A stretch of 64,000 nucleotides of DNA from Colidextribacter sp. OB.20 (GCF_009911595.1 NZ_QWKG01000001.1:1-64000), one strand, 5' to 3'. Counted from the first letter of the stretch, positions 1 to 8,606 are shown. The notes: generated from the sequence alone by a model not told the origin. Made by a program: numbers and translations.

Positions 1-278
1 GCCACCTGAATGGGGTGGGGATTCTGGGGGGTGCCGATGCCCTCGATGGTGATGACGGTGCTGTACTCCTTGATGGCGCGCACCTTACGGGTGCAGGACC
101 GGACCAGCTCGCCGTTCAGAATGACGGAGCAGGAGCCGCACACGCCGGTGCCGCAGCCCACCTTGGTGCCCGTCAGTCCGACGCGGCGCAGGACGTCGGC
201 CAGGGTGTCCACCTCGGGGTCGCAGGTGAAAACCCGGTCCACACCGTTGATGTTCAGCCACATTTTTCTCAGATTCAT
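1..278 (-). CDS. (2Fe-2S)-binding subunit of a molybdenum hydroxylase (partial)
   Basis: Only the first 92 codons are present; the gene runs off the left edge. Cys42, Cys47, Cys50 and Cys62 form the plant-ferredoxin-like pattern (CGTGVCGSC, then a later Cys) of the small iron-sulfur subunit of xanthine dehydrogenase/aldehyde oxidoreductase enzymes. That subunit passes electrons from the molybdenum centre to FAD. The ATG at 278 is preceded by AAGGAGGA at proper distance. It is divergent from the C-GCAxxG-C-C gene at 696. The family is clear from the motif. The substrate (purine, nicotinate or other) cannot be told, and the second ferredoxin domain and the partner subunits lie outside the window. 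Confidence 0.85.
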   Translation of the reverse strand, partial: MNLRKMWLNINGVDRVFTCDPEVDTLADVLRRVGLTGTKVGCGTGVCGSCSVILNGELVRSCTRKVRAIKEYSTVITIEGIGTPQNPHPIQV

Positions 279-619
279 GGTGCTGTCCTCCTTAAGATAG
301 TAGAAATTAGGATTTCTTTGCCTCTCTGCTTCTGCATTATAGATGAAAATTTTCCTCCCGTCAATGGAGCAAAGCGCCAAAAACAGAAAAATTCACAAAT
401 TAGTAAAAATGATTTTTATCGACTTTTTGCACTGTTTCGCACTTAATCATCGCATTTTTACGGTCAATATAAACAATGTCCATTTGCCTTTCAGCATGAA
501 AGGCCCTCGATACCGCCGCTACGACAGGGTGAGAATAACGCCAAGGAAAAATTAAGAAAATTATTTTCGTCAATTTTGCTGTATTTTCTATTTCTACCAT
601 AGGAATTGTGTGTTTTTCC
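279..619. other. AT-rich divergent intergenic region
   Basis: This stretch of over 300 bases separates the left-edge Mo-hydroxylase gene from the promoter of the gene at 696. It is far richer in A and T than the flanks. Short open frames in it have no ribosome site, and I recognise no RNA gene. It probably holds the promoter of the leftward gene and operator sites, none of which I could define. Confidence 0.4.
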
Positions 620-648
620 TTGACACTCCCTCTATTCTACCATATAAT
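620..648 (+). promoter_or_regulatory. Vegetative promoter upstream of the C-GCAxxG-C-C gene
   Basis: A perfect TTGACA (620-625) is followed after 17 bases by a perfect TATAAT (643-648), the sigma-A consensus. It lies about 48 bases before the ATG at 696 and should drive the 696-2271 gene pair. Confidence 0.8.
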
Positions 649-695
649 GTGTTTCATGTCACTTCAAGGTAGGAAACTCAGGAGGTAAATTTACT

Positions 696-1124
696 ATGCT
701 GGATGAAAAAATCACGAAATTGCTCTCTCAAAAATTTCACTGCTCTCAGGTCATGATGCAGATGGGCATGGAGGCGCTGGAGCTGGAGGAGCCCAATCTG
801 GTCAAGGCTATGACCGGCCTGGCCGGAGGGCTGGGGGGCTGCGGAAAAAACTGCGGCGCTCTCACCGGAGGGGTGTGCATGCTCAGCCTCTTCGCCGGGC
901 GGGGCACAGCGGAGGAGGAGGCCGACCCCGAGCTGGCGGCAATGGTCTCAGAGCTTCTGTCCTGGTTTGAGGAGACCTACGGCAGCGCCGACTGCGGCGA
1001 CATCATCCAGGGGGACAAAGCCAACATCCCCGCCACCTGCCCCCAGCTGATCTGCGCCACCTGTCAAAGGGCTTTGGAGATTTTGGACAGCCGGGGCTTC
1101 CCCGTAAGCAGCCTGCTGGATTGA
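696..1124 (+). CDS. C-GCAxxG-C-C family redox/metal protein
   Basis: This 142-residue soluble protein has Cys16 and the run GGCGKNCGALTGGVC (Cys49, Cys53, Cys61), matching the C-GCAxxG-C-C signature, with further cysteines at 99, 114, 119 and 122. The family is thought to bind metal or carry electrons; its reaction is not established. The start has AGGAGG ten bases upstream and a consensus promoter. The CobW-like GTPase follows after 28 bases, so the two are probably co-transcribed. The neighbouring Mo-hydroxylase subunit suggests a link to molybdoenzyme maturation. That link is inference. Confidence 0.7.
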   Translation: MLDEKITKLLSQKFHCSQVMMQMGMEALELEEPNLVKAMTGLAGGLGGCGKNCGALTGGVCMLSLFAGRGTAEEEADPELAAMVSELLSWFEETYGSADCGDIIQGDKANIPATCPQLICATCQRALEILDSRGFPVSSLLD

Positions 1125-1152
1125 CCGCGCAGCCGAGGGGGTACACATTAGA

Positions 1153-2271
1153 ATGCCAAAGGCAAGATATATGGTAACCAGCGGCTTTCTGGGGGCGGGC
1201 AAGACCACCTCTATGATCGCCTTCAGTCAGTCCATTAACCTCCGGTACGGCAAGGCGGCCATTCTGGCCAACGACCTGGGAGCCCGGAACATTGTAGACG
1301 CCGACTACACCGCCGCCAGTGGCGTTCTAACCGATCAAATCACCGGCGACTGCATCTGCTATCAGCACGAAAACCTGGTGGACAAGCTCAACCAGCTTGT
1401 CCGTCAGGGGGCCGGTGTCATCTTTTCCGACATCCCAGGCTGCGGCGTCGGGGCACTGGACCACGTCTATCTGGAGCTGGACCGGCGGGAGCCGGGCGAG
1501 TTTGCACTGATGCCCTTTCTGTGCGTGGTAGACCCGGAGCGGCTGGAAATCATCATGCCCCAGCGGGCCGACCTGGGCTTTCCCGAGGAGCTGGGCTTCC
1601 TGCTGGACGCCCAGCTGGCTGAGGCTGACCTGATCGTCCTGAACAAAATCGACCTGCTCACCCCACGGGAGCGGGAGCAGCGGCTGGAATTTCTGGCGGC
1701 CTCCTACCCCGGCACGCCGGTTATGTCCATGTCCGCCCTCACCGGCAAGGGGGTGGATTCGGTGGTAGACTACCTCATGACCCACACCTCCGCCGCCGTC
1801 CACAGGGACATCGGCTATGGCAGCGACGCCTTTCTCGCGGCGGAGCGGCACTTCTCCTGGTACAACCGCCGGGTGTTCTTTGAGGAGAAGGAGGGGAAGG
1901 ATATCAACTTCAACGCCGTGGTGGAGGACCTGTTCCAGTCCATCCGTCAGGAGCTGAGGGACAAGGGGGGCAACGTCCCCCACCTGAAGCTCTTCGCCGC
2001 CGGCGAGGGGGCCGACTATGTGAAGGTCAGCCTGCTGGGGGTGGACTGCCCCATTCAGTTCAGCCGCAGGCTGGACCGGAGCTACACCGCCATCTCGGTC
2101 ATTCTCAACGCCAGAGCCACTGCGGACGCCCAGCTCGTAGCCGCCGCAGCGGACAGCGCCATTCAGGCGGCGGAGGCCAAATACGGCCTGTCCTCCCGGA
2201 CCTTCTTCGTGGAGTCCTTCGGCATGATGGAGGAGGGCCGGGCCAACGGCGGCCGGGCCTCCCGGTATTAA
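1153..2271 (+). CDS. CobW/G3E-family GTP-binding protein
   Basis: The 372-residue protein has a Walker A loop GFLGAGKTT (residues 11-19), a DIPGCG switch motif and NKID for guanine recognition, the hallmarks of SIMIBI/G3E GTPases such as CobW, HypB and UreG. A CxC (Cys66, Cys68; DCICY) sits where COG0523 metallochaperones carry a CxCC metal motif, so metal or cofactor insertion is plausible. It follows the C-GCAxxG-C-C gene, and both sit beside a molybdenum hydroxylase gene, suggesting a maturation role for that enzyme. The exact client is unknown. The ATG at 1153 has a GAGGGGG ribosome site. Confidence 0.7.
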   Translation: MPKARYMVTSGFLGAGKTTSMIAFSQSINLRYGKAAILANDLGARNIVDADYTAASGVLTDQITGDCICYQHENLVDKLNQLVRQGAGVIFSDIPGCGVGALDHVYLELDRREPGEFALMPFLCVVDPERLEIIMPQRADLGFPEELGFLLDAQLAEADLIVLNKIDLLTPREREQRLEFLAASYPGTPVMSMSALTGKGVDSVVDYLMTHTSAAVHRDIGYGSDAFLAAERHFSWYNRRVFFEEKEGKDINFNAVVEDLFQSIRQELRDKGGNVPHLKLFAAGEGADYVKVSLLGVDCPIQFSRRLDRSYTAISVILNARATADAQLVAAAADSAIQAAEAKYGLSSRTFFVESFGMMEEGRANGGRASRY

Positions 2272-2296
2272 AAAGCGCGCCTTGCGGCGCGCTTTT
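2271..2296. terminator. Bidirectional terminator between convergent genes
   Basis: An 11-base-pair stem (2271-2281 with 2286-2296) closes a four-base loop, with an A-run on one side and a T-run on the other. It can end transcription from both the GTPase gene and the leftward aminotransferase gene. Confidence 0.85.
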
Positions 2297-2302
2297 TCAT
2301 CT

Positions 2303-3544
2303 TTACTTCCGGTCGTGCTCCAGCGTGGCCAGCTTCAGGCAGGTGCAGAACACCTCAGCCGCCAGCTCCACATCCTTCAGCGGGGGGAAGGAGGGGGCGA
2401 TCCGGATGTGGCTGTCCTCCGGGTCCTTTCCGTAGGGGTAGGCGGCCCCGGCGCCGGTCATCACCAGCCCTGCCTCCTTACACAGTTCCACCGTTCTCCG
2501 GGCGCAGCCGGGCCTGGTGTACAGGCTGATAAAGTAGCCGCCCTTGGGGTCGGTCCAGCGGACGATGCCCAGAGGCCTGATCTCCTCGTCCAGCTCCTTG
2601 AGGAAGGCGTCGAACCGGGGCCGGAGGATATCGGCGTGCCGCCGCATCATCATCAGGGTGTGCTCCCGGTCCTTGAGGAAGCGGACCTGTCTCAGCTGGT
2701 TCACCTTGTCGCCGCTGATCATCTGGGCGCTGGCCAGGCCGCACAGGTACTCAATATTGGCCTCGCTGGCGGCCATCACCGACATGCCCGCCCCCGGGAA
2801 GGTGATCTTGGAGCTGGAGGCGAACTCCACCACCAGATCTGGGTTTCCGGCCTGGGCGCTGATGGCCAGAATCTCCGGGAAGGGGACATACTCCCCCCGG
2901 AACTCGTGGACGCAGTACGCGTTATCCCAGATCACCACGAAATCGGGGGCCGCAGGCTTCAGGGCAGCGAAGCGGAGGATGGTCTCGTTAGAATAGATAT
3001 TTCCGTCCGGGTTGGAGTACTTGGGGACGCACCAGATACCCTTCACCAGCGGGTCGGCGGCCAGCCGCTCCACCTCGTCCATGTCGGGGCCCGCCTCCGT
3101 CGTCCGCACCGGGATCAGCTCGATGCCGAAGGATTCGGTAATGCGGAAATGCCGGTCATAGCCGGGAACGGGGCACAGGAACTTGATCCCCGGCTGCTGG
3201 GACCAGGGCTTTTCGCTGTGGAGCAGGCCGTTGCTCCAGGCCTTGGCGATCAGGTCATACATCATGTTCAGGCTGGAGCTGCCCCCCACGAAGCACTGCT
3301 GGGGCTTAATGTCCAGAAGCTCCGCCCAGTACTCCCGGGCACTGGGGGTGCCCGCCAGCTCTCCATAGTTCCGGGCGTCTACCCCCTCGTCCACGCAGTC
3401 GTCAAAGTCCAGCGCCGTGAACAGTCCCCGGGACAGCTCCAGCTGCTCCAGGCTGGGCTTGCCCCGGGCCATATTCAGGGACAGGCCCATGGCCTTCCAC
3501 TGCTCAAACTCCTCTTTCACCGCTGTGTATTCAAATTCCTTCAT
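2303..3544 (-). CDS. PLP-dependent aminotransferase (class I/MocR-type aminotransferase fold)
   Basis: This 413-residue protein looks like the aspartate-aminotransferase-like family described as Aminotran_MocR. It has an N-terminal ARGKPS substrate segment, an NPDGN-like motif, WDNAYCVHEF in the cofactor pocket, and SSSKITFPGAG, where the Lys should bind pyridoxal phosphate. It probably transfers an amino group between an amino acid such as aspartate and a 2-oxo acid in the cytoplasm. I chose the ATG at 3544 because GAGAGGAG lies about seven bases upstream; a longer frame to 3583 lacks a ribosome site. It stands alone and converges on the GTPase gene. Confidence 0.8.
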   Translation of the reverse strand: MKEFEYTAVKEEFEQWKAMGLSLNMARGKPSLEQLELSRGLFTALDFDDCVDEGVDARNYGELAGTPSAREYWAELLDIKPQQCFVGGSSSLNMMYDLIAKAWSNGLLHSEKPWSQQPGIKFLCPVPGYDRHFRITESFGIELIPVRTTEAGPDMDEVERLAADPLVKGIWCVPKYSNPDGNIYSNETILRFAALKPAAPDFVVIWDNAYCVHEFRGEYVPFPEILAISAQAGNPDLVVEFASSSKITFPGAGMSVMAASEANIEYLCGLASAQMISGDKVNQLRQVRFLKDREHTLMMMRRHADILRPRFDAFLKELDEEIRPLGIVRWTDPKGGYFISLYTRPGCARRTVELCKEAGLVMTGAGAAYPYGKDPEDSHIRIAPSFPPLKDVELAAEVFCTCLKLATLEHDRK

Positions 3545-3701
3545 TGAATTGTCACTCCTCTCAGCTATGACATTGCGTTCCATTCACGTTATCATTTCCC
3601 AGTATAACACAGGCAAACCCCACAGTCGATATCTTTTTTGTCCATGAATCATGTCGGATTTCCCAAAAAATCCGCCGAGAAATATCTTATTTTTTCTTTC
3701 T

Positions 3702-3730
3702 TTGAGATGACAAATCCCTTTCAATATGAT
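3702..3730 (+). promoter_or_regulatory. Promoter of the glycosyltransferase operon
   Basis: TTGAGA (3702-3707) and TATGAT (3725-3730) are separated by 17 bases. The pair sits 70 bases before the chosen ATG at 3800 and supports that start over more upstream ones. Confidence 0.6.
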
Positions 3731-3799
3731 ATAGTCAGGATAACTCGAAGTATGTCAGTTCGGAGCGAAGCGTTCCGGGCTTTATTGGAGGCGAATCGG

Positions 3800-4930
3800 A
3801 TGAGTGACTGCGCGGTTCCAAAAGCGGTTTCCGTGGTGCTCCCCTCACTAAATCCCACTCAAATATTGAGCGATACAGTTGCCGGCCTGCTGGCCGCCGG
3901 CTTTTCCCACATCGTTCTGGTAGACGACGGGAGCCGGCCGGAGGCTCAGAAGTATTTTGAGGAGGCGGCCCGCCGCCCGGAGGTCACCCTGCTGCGCCAC
4001 GTGGTCAACCGGGGCAAGGGGGCGGCCATGAAAACCGCCTTCGCCTGGCTGCTGGAGCATCGGCCAGACTGCGCCGGCGTGGTGACAGTGGACGGCGACG
4101 GCCAGCACCACCCGGAGGACGCTCTGGCCTGCGCCCGGCAGATGCTGGAGCGCAAGCAGGTGGTGCTGGGCTGCCGGGACTTCTCCCAGCCCGACGTGCC
4201 CCCCCGCTCCCGGATGGGCAACCGCATCACCTGCGCCGTCTTTCGGATTTTCTGCGGCATGAGGCTGTCAGACACCCAGACCGGCCTGCGGGCCATCCCC
4301 GCCAAATACCTTCCCGACCTCACCGCCGTGGATGGGGACCGCTACGAGTATGAGACCAACATGCTGCTGGCCCTGAAGGACCAGCATATCCCTTACGGTG
4401 AGGTCAAGATCCGCACCATCTATCTGGAGGAGAACCGGGGCTCCCATTTCCATGTTTTCCGGGACTCCTGGAGGATATACAGGCTGATTCTGGCCCGGTT
4501 TTTCCGCTATACCTTCAGCTCCCTGCTCTGCGCGGTGGTGGACGGGGGACTGTTCGCCCTGCTGTCATCGGTGCTGGAGTGGAAGCTCTGGGGGTTGGCC
4601 CACACCGCCGTAGCCGCCGGCGGGGCCAGGCTGGTCTCCTCCCTGCTGAACTTCAACCTGAACCGCCGGCTGGTCTTTTGCGGCGGCGGCCACTTAGGGC
4701 AGGCTCTGGTGCGGTATTACATCCTGGTGATCGTTCAGTATCTCGCCCAGCTGGGCTTGACACAGGGGCTGTTCCAGCTGCTGCACATTCACCACGAATA
4801 CTCCACAGTGCGGCACACAGTAATCTACATAATCGTGATGATAGCGCTGTTTGTGGCCAGCTACATGATCCAGCACCGCTGGGTCTTTGCGTCAGAAAAA
4901 AATCAGAAAGGAACCTGCCAAGATGTATGA
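3800..4930 (+). CDS. Bifunctional GT2 glycosyltransferase / GtrA-like membrane protein
   Basis: The 376-residue protein has a family 2 glycosyltransferase domain (about residues 8-225) with DDGS at 42-45 and the metal/nucleotide-binding DGDGQH at 97-102. A GtrA-like domain (about 245-365) with four predicted membrane helices follows. Such fusions resemble polyprenyl-phosphate sugar transferases and their flippase, acting on cell-envelope glycans. The ATG at 3800 follows GGAGG by eight bases. It overlaps the next gene by eight bases, so they are translationally linked. The sugar and the acceptor are unknown. Confidence 0.8.
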   Translation: MSDCAVPKAVSVVLPSLNPTQILSDTVAGLLAAGFSHIVLVDDGSRPEAQKYFEEAARRPEVTLLRHVVNRGKGAAMKTAFAWLLEHRPDCAGVVTVDGDGQHHPEDALACARQMLERKQVVLGCRDFSQPDVPPRSRMGNRITCAVFRIFCGMRLSDTQTGLRAIPAKYLPDLTAVDGDRYEYETNMLLALKDQHIPYGEVKIRTIYLEENRGSHFHVFRDSWRIYRLILARFFRYTFSSLLCAVVDGGLFALLSSVLEWKLWGLAHTAVAAGGARLVSSLLNFNLNRRLVFCGGGHLGQALVRYYILVIVQYLAQLGLTQGLFQLLHIHHEYSTVRHTVIYIIVMIALFVASYMIQHRWVFASEKNQKGTCQDV

Positions 4931-6029
4931 AGAAGCGACAAAGGGGGGCCGCCGGGTAGCGCAGCGCCCCCCGAAACGGAAAAACCGGGTCCTGCGGTAT
5001 ATCGGACGGACCCTTCTGGCCCTCCTGGGGGTGGCGGCTGTCCTGCTGGCCGGACTGTGCATGATTATGGACGAGGTGTTCAACGGCCCCTCAGAGACCG
5101 CCCGGAATGTGCTTACCATGTCCCTGCTGGAGGCCAGCGCCACCAAGTGGGTGCCGGCGGTCTTTGTGGGCGAGGAGACCGTGGAGCAGATCAGGGCCAA
5201 GGTGGCCGCCGACCTGCCCGACGAGCAGTCCGACCCCTCCCAGGTCATCCTCCGCACGGAGGACGCCCTGAACAGCGACGAGTGGGCCGATTACCCCGAC
5301 GGCCTGCGTGTGGAGGAGGTCACTGGCGACACCTATAACGCCTACGTCATGCTCATCCAGGACCCCTCCCGGGTCTATCTTGCCCCCTCCTCCCGAAACT
5401 ACTCCCGCAGCCGGCCGGGGGTCCGGATCAACCGGCAGATCGAAACCGAGGGGGCGGCGGCGGCCATCAACGGCGGAGCCTTCTTCGACAACGGCACCGT
5501 CAGCCCCGAGGTGGGCAGCGTCCCCTGCGGACTGGTGGTCTCCCACGGGGAGATCCTCTGGAACGACGGCAGCTCCTATTACGGCTTCGCCGGCTTCAAC
5601 GAGGACAACATCCTGGTGGTCTCCAAGACCATGTCCGCCGCCGAGGCCAAGGAGGCCCGCATCCGTGACGGCTGTTGCTACGGCCCGGTGCTCATTATGA
5701 ACGGCGCCGTCAACGAGGAGGCCTACAACACCAACTCGGGCTTCAACCCCAGAACCGTCATCGGCCAGCGGGCCGACGGCACGGTGATCTTCCTGTGCGT
5801 GGACGGCCGTCAGGCGGGCAGCCTGGGCGCCACCTATGGCGATACCATCGACATTATGGTGGAGTACGGCGCGGTGAACGCCTGCAACCTGGACGGCGGC
5901 TCCTCCACTGTCATGCTCCTGCGGGACGAGAACGGCCAGGTGCAGTTTGTCAACAATGTCTCCCTGCTTCAGGAGGAGCCCCGGCGGATGCCCACCGCCT
6001 TCATGGTGCGGCCCCTGGACGGAAATTAA
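4923..6029 (+). CDS. Phosphodiester glycosidase (NAGPA) domain membrane protein
   Basis: The 368-residue protein begins with a basic segment and one membrane helix (about 23-50). The outside domain carries INGGAFFDNG, a conserved NPRTVIG stretch and NLDGGSS near the C terminus, typical of the NAGPA family (phosphodiester alpha-N-acetylglucosaminidase-like). Members split sugar-phosphodiester bonds, so an exopolysaccharide or wall-polymer role fits the upstream GT2-GtrA gene. The start at 4923 has AGAAAGGA ten bases upstream and lies inside the end of the preceding gene. The actual substrate is not known. Confidence 0.8.
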   Translation: MYEEATKGGRRVAQRPPKRKNRVLRYIGRTLLALLGVAAVLLAGLCMIMDEVFNGPSETARNVLTMSLLEASATKWVPAVFVGEETVEQIRAKVAADLPDEQSDPSQVILRTEDALNSDEWADYPDGLRVEEVTGDTYNAYVMLIQDPSRVYLAPSSRNYSRSRPGVRINRQIETEGAAAAINGGAFFDNGTVSPEVGSVPCGLVVSHGEILWNDGSSYYGFAGFNEDNILVVSKTMSAAEAKEARIRDGCCYGPVLIMNGAVNEEAYNTNSGFNPRTVIGQRADGTVIFLCVDGRQAGSLGATYGDTIDIMVEYGAVNACNLDGGSSTVMLLRDENGQVQFVNNVSLLQEEPRRMPTAFMVRPLDGN

Positions 6030-6041
6030 GGAGGGCTGACC

Positions 6042-7382
6042 ATGAGACAGGAAAAGAAAACCATTTTTTATAAGGTACTGCTGGCTCTCCTCCTTGCCCT
6101 CCTGCTGGTATTCTGCTATATCCGCTTCGGCCTTCTCCGCCCCTGGCTCACCCGCTTCGAGGCCGCCCAGCCCAAGCACACCAGCCAGCAGGTCTTTCAG
6201 GACCTCTTCTCCCCCGCCGACTGGGGCAAAGTCTACGACGCCGCCCGCCTAGAGGGCACCGCCTACCAGGGGCGGGACAGCTTTATCCAATCTATGGAGG
6301 AGCTGACTGCCGGCCAGGAGCTGACTCTGGTGGAGACCTCCGCCGGCCTGTCGGGTAACCGGCGCTACATCGTCAAGTCGGGCAAGGACAGCGTCGCCGC
6401 ATTCACCCTGGCCAATATCGGCCAGGAAGGCGAGACCGTCTGGCAGCTGGACAGCGTGGAGATGCTGCTGGGCCAGACAGGGACGGTTACCGTCCGCACC
6501 GGCGCCGGCTGCCGGGTGCTGGTCAACGGCGCCGAGCTCAGCGAGGACAATCAGGTCCAGCGGATTGAGCGGGTCGTGGAGCGCTACCTGCCCGAGGGAG
6601 TCCGCGGCCCCCAGACCGTGGTCTGGCAGAGCCAGGTCAGCACCATCCAGCAGGCGGAGGTCACCGTGCTGGACAAGGACGGGACCTCCCTCCCCCTGAT
6701 CTACGACGCCGAGAATAACTGCTTCACGGTCCAGGAGACCGAGGAGCAGCCCAGCGACGAGGAGCGTGCTGCGCTTCTGGGCGCGGCGGAGGTTCACGCC
6801 AAATTCATGATCCGGCAGGCCACCACCGCCCAGCTTCAGCGATATTTTGACAGCCAGAGCCAGATCTATCAGACCATCCGCTCCAGCGAAATCTGGATTA
6901 AAAACACTGCCGGCCACAGCTTTGAAAATGAGGCCATCCACCAGTTCCACCGCTACGGCCCCGACCTGTTCTCCGCCCGGGTGACCATGGATATGAACGT
7001 CCGGCGGGGAAACGGGACCGTCAAGCCCTACGCCGTGGACAGCACCTTCTTTTTCCACCGGACAGGAAACGGCTGGCGGGCCTATGAGATGACCAATGTG
7101 GACGTCCAGGCTGAAATTTATCACACCCTTCTTGTCTTTATGAATGACCAGGAGGAGGCCGGCCGGCTGTTTGTCTCCTCCCAGGACCGGAGCTTCACTC
7201 CTCCCGCCGTCACAGCTCCCCAGGGTCAGCGCTTTGCCGGCTGGGCCGTCCGGGAGAGGTCCGGGAACAACGTTACGATGACGGTCCGCTTCCAGCCCGG
7301 CGCGGACGGAGCCGTTGTCCTGCCCGAAGGCTATTCTCTGGAGCCTATGACCCTCTATGCGGCCTTCGAAACCGCCGACTGA
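6042..7382 (+). CDS. Membrane-anchored extracellular protein of unknown function
   Basis: The 446-residue protein has an N-terminal helix (about 10-32) and a large predicted outside part. The last 60 residues (QGQRFAGWAVRE..., ending LYAAFE) resemble the InlB/listeria-type small beta repeat found in surface proteins, here as one degenerate copy. It is the third gene of the envelope operon, 12 bases after the glycosidase gene with an AAGGAGG ribosome site. A role with the glycan handled by its neighbours is likely but not shown. No enzyme motif is visible. Confidence 0.6.
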   Translation: MRQEKKTIFYKVLLALLLALLLVFCYIRFGLLRPWLTRFEAAQPKHTSQQVFQDLFSPADWGKVYDAARLEGTAYQGRDSFIQSMEELTAGQELTLVETSAGLSGNRRYIVKSGKDSVAAFTLANIGQEGETVWQLDSVEMLLGQTGTVTVRTGAGCRVLVNGAELSEDNQVQRIERVVERYLPEGVRGPQTVVWQSQVSTIQQAEVTVLDKDGTSLPLIYDAENNCFTVQETEEQPSDEERAALLGAAEVHAKFMIRQATTAQLQRYFDSQSQIYQTIRSSEIWIKNTAGHSFENEAIHQFHRYGPDLFSARVTMDMNVRRGNGTVKPYAVDSTFFFHRTGNGWRAYEMTNVDVQAEIYHTLLVFMNDQEEAGRLFVSSQDRSFTPPAVTAPQGQRFAGWAVRERSGNNVTMTVRFQPGADGAVVLPEGYSLEPMTLYAAFETAD

Positions 7383-7393
7383 AATCTCGCCTT

Positions 7394-7422
7394 GGCGGCG
7401 AGCCCTCACCGGGCTCGCCGCC
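7394..7422. other. Strong hairpin after the envelope operon
   Basis: A perfect 12-base-pair stem (7394-7405 with 7411-7422) closes a five-base loop. No T-run follows on either strand, so it may block mRNA decay rather than terminate by the intrinsic route. Confidence 0.5.
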
Positions 7423-7458
7423 GACCAAAAAGAAAAACGATTTTTTTGCAAAAAAAGC

Positions 7459-7486
7459 TTGACTACCAGAAAAAAGCTGGTATAAT
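7459..7486 (+). promoter_or_regulatory. Promoter of tRNA-Ser
   Basis: TTGACT (7459-7464) is followed after 16 bases by TATAAT (7481-7486), preceded by TGG, which makes an extended minus-10. It lies 40 bases before the tRNA. Confidence 0.75.
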
Positions 7487-7526
7487 ACATGTTGCTGTCT
7501 CCCAGACCTGAACAGCATATCTACAT

Positions 7527-7616
7527 GCAGTAGTATCGAAGTGGTCATAACGAGCACGACTGGAAATCGTGTAGCCTGATAAGGGCTCGAGGGTTCGAAT
7601 CCCTCCTACTGCGCCA
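7527..7616 (+). tRNA. tRNA-Ser (GGA)
   Basis: The acceptor arms GCAGTAG and CTACTGC pair, the anticodon loop CTGGAAA gives anticodon GGA, a long class II variable arm is present, and the T arm reads GGTTCGAATCC. CCA is encoded at 7614-7616. It reads serine codons UCC and UCU. Confidence 0.95.
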
Positions 7617-7623
7617 CCTGAAC

Positions 7624-7680
7624 GAGGGTAGGAGCATTGAACAGTTTGTTTGGACTGTCCAATGCTCCTACCCTCATTTT
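7624..7680 (+). terminator. Terminator of tRNA-Ser
   Basis: A 15-base-pair perfect stem (7624-7638 with 7661-7675), extended inward with one mismatch, is followed by ATTTTAT. It lies eight bases after the tRNA CCA end. Confidence 0.8.
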
Positions 7681-7773
7681 ATCTTGAAGGCCCTGACACG
7701 ACAAGGCCTTCCGTAATAATTCCTCATTTATCCATCAGTCTCATGGAAACTGTTCGGATTAGGTAGGGGCGTT

Positions 7774-8226
7774 CTATTGCAGCTGCTCCAGCAGCCCCTC
7801 ACACCCGGCCAGCACATCCCGCCAGGTCGTTTCAAAGTCATCCGTGTACCAGGGATCGGCAACCTCGGAGCCCGGGCGGCCGGCATACTCCATCAGCAGG
7901 TGGAGCTTTCCCTCCGGATCGCCGCCGCAGATCCGGTTCATATTCCGGATGTTGGCCCTGTCCATCCCAATCAGAAGGTCGAATTGGCCGTAATCCCGGC
8001 TTTTCAGCTGACGGGCTGTTTTTCCGGCGCAGCCGATGCTGTGCTCGGCCAGCTTGCGGCGGGCGGGAGGATAGACCGGATTGCCGATCTCCTCGGTACT
8101 GGTGGCGGCGGACTCGATGTGGAACTGATTCTCCAGCCCCGCATTCTTCACCAGGTCTTTCATCACAAACTCGGCCATTGGGCTCCGGCAGATATTGCCG
8201 TGGCAGACGAAAAGTATCCTTATCAC
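7774..8226 (-). CDS. Low-molecular-weight protein-tyrosine phosphatase
   Basis: The 150-residue enzyme has the P-loop CHGNICRS (Cys8 nucleophile, Arg14) and the late DPW motif with Asp124 as general acid, the full active site of LMW-PTPs. It removes phosphate from tyrosine residues; in Firmicutes such enzymes often oppose envelope-linked tyrosine kinases. I chose the GTG at 8226 because AAGGAG lies eight bases upstream; the TTG two codons earlier is too close to the ribosome site. It is a single gene with no kinase partner nearby. Confidence 0.88.
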   Translation of the reverse strand: MIRILFVCHGNICRSPMAEFVMKDLVKNAGLENQFHIESAATSTEEIGNPVYPPARRKLAEHSIGCAGKTARQLKSRDYGQFDLLIGMDRANIRNMNRICGGDPEGKLHLLMEYAGRPGSEVADPWYTDDFETTWRDVLAGCEGLLEQLQ

Positions 8227-8244
8227 GTTCAAATCTCCTTATAA

Positions 8245-8523
8245 CACAATGTTTTCAACATCGGCACAGATGCGGCGGTCGTGACCCTCGATAACATGTT
8301 GGCCGCGTATTATGAGGGGAAACAGACTACTCTGCATCGAATATCGTATCAGAGAAAGGACACGCTTGTCAATCCTCAATACTCATAGAAGGCTCACGCT
8401 GAAGCAGACCATAGACAGGCAGAGGGAAAGCCTGAATATGAAGAACGCGCAGTGCTGATCTCAACATCGTTTCCTGTTCCTGCCCCCATTTTGGTGAAAA
8501 ATAATGCAGAAAAAGGTCAATAA
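8245..8523 (+). pseudogene. Coding remnant interrupted by an amber codon
   Basis: One reading frame runs 92 codons from 8245 to a TAA at 8521 with a single in-frame TAG at 8386. It has protein-like composition (for example TLDNMLAAYYEGK before the stop, EGKPEYEERAV after it) but no start codon or ribosome site. Its base composition is nearer 50% GC than the flanks. I do not recognise the family. It looks like a leftover of an accessory gene in the otherwise empty gap 8227-8699, which also holds an AATGCAG...CTGCATT stem near 8503-8535. Confidence 0.3.
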
Positions 8524-8577
8524 CCTTTCTGCATTTAACTTACTGCATCAACATTGCCCCAAATTCCAGGTATTTCA

Positions 8578-8606
8578 TTGACGCAACGGCCTGAAAATGA
8601 TATACT
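8578..8606 (+). promoter_or_regulatory. Promoter of the rRNA methyltransferase gene
   Basis: TTGACG (8578-8583) and TATACT (8601-8606) are spaced by 17 bases. They lie about 94 bases before the ATG at 8700. Confidence 0.65.

Noticed and set aside
8503-8535. AATGCAG/CTGCATT hairpin as a terminator or small RNA
   Set aside because: It has a bulge, no T-run and no matching promoter directly upstream.
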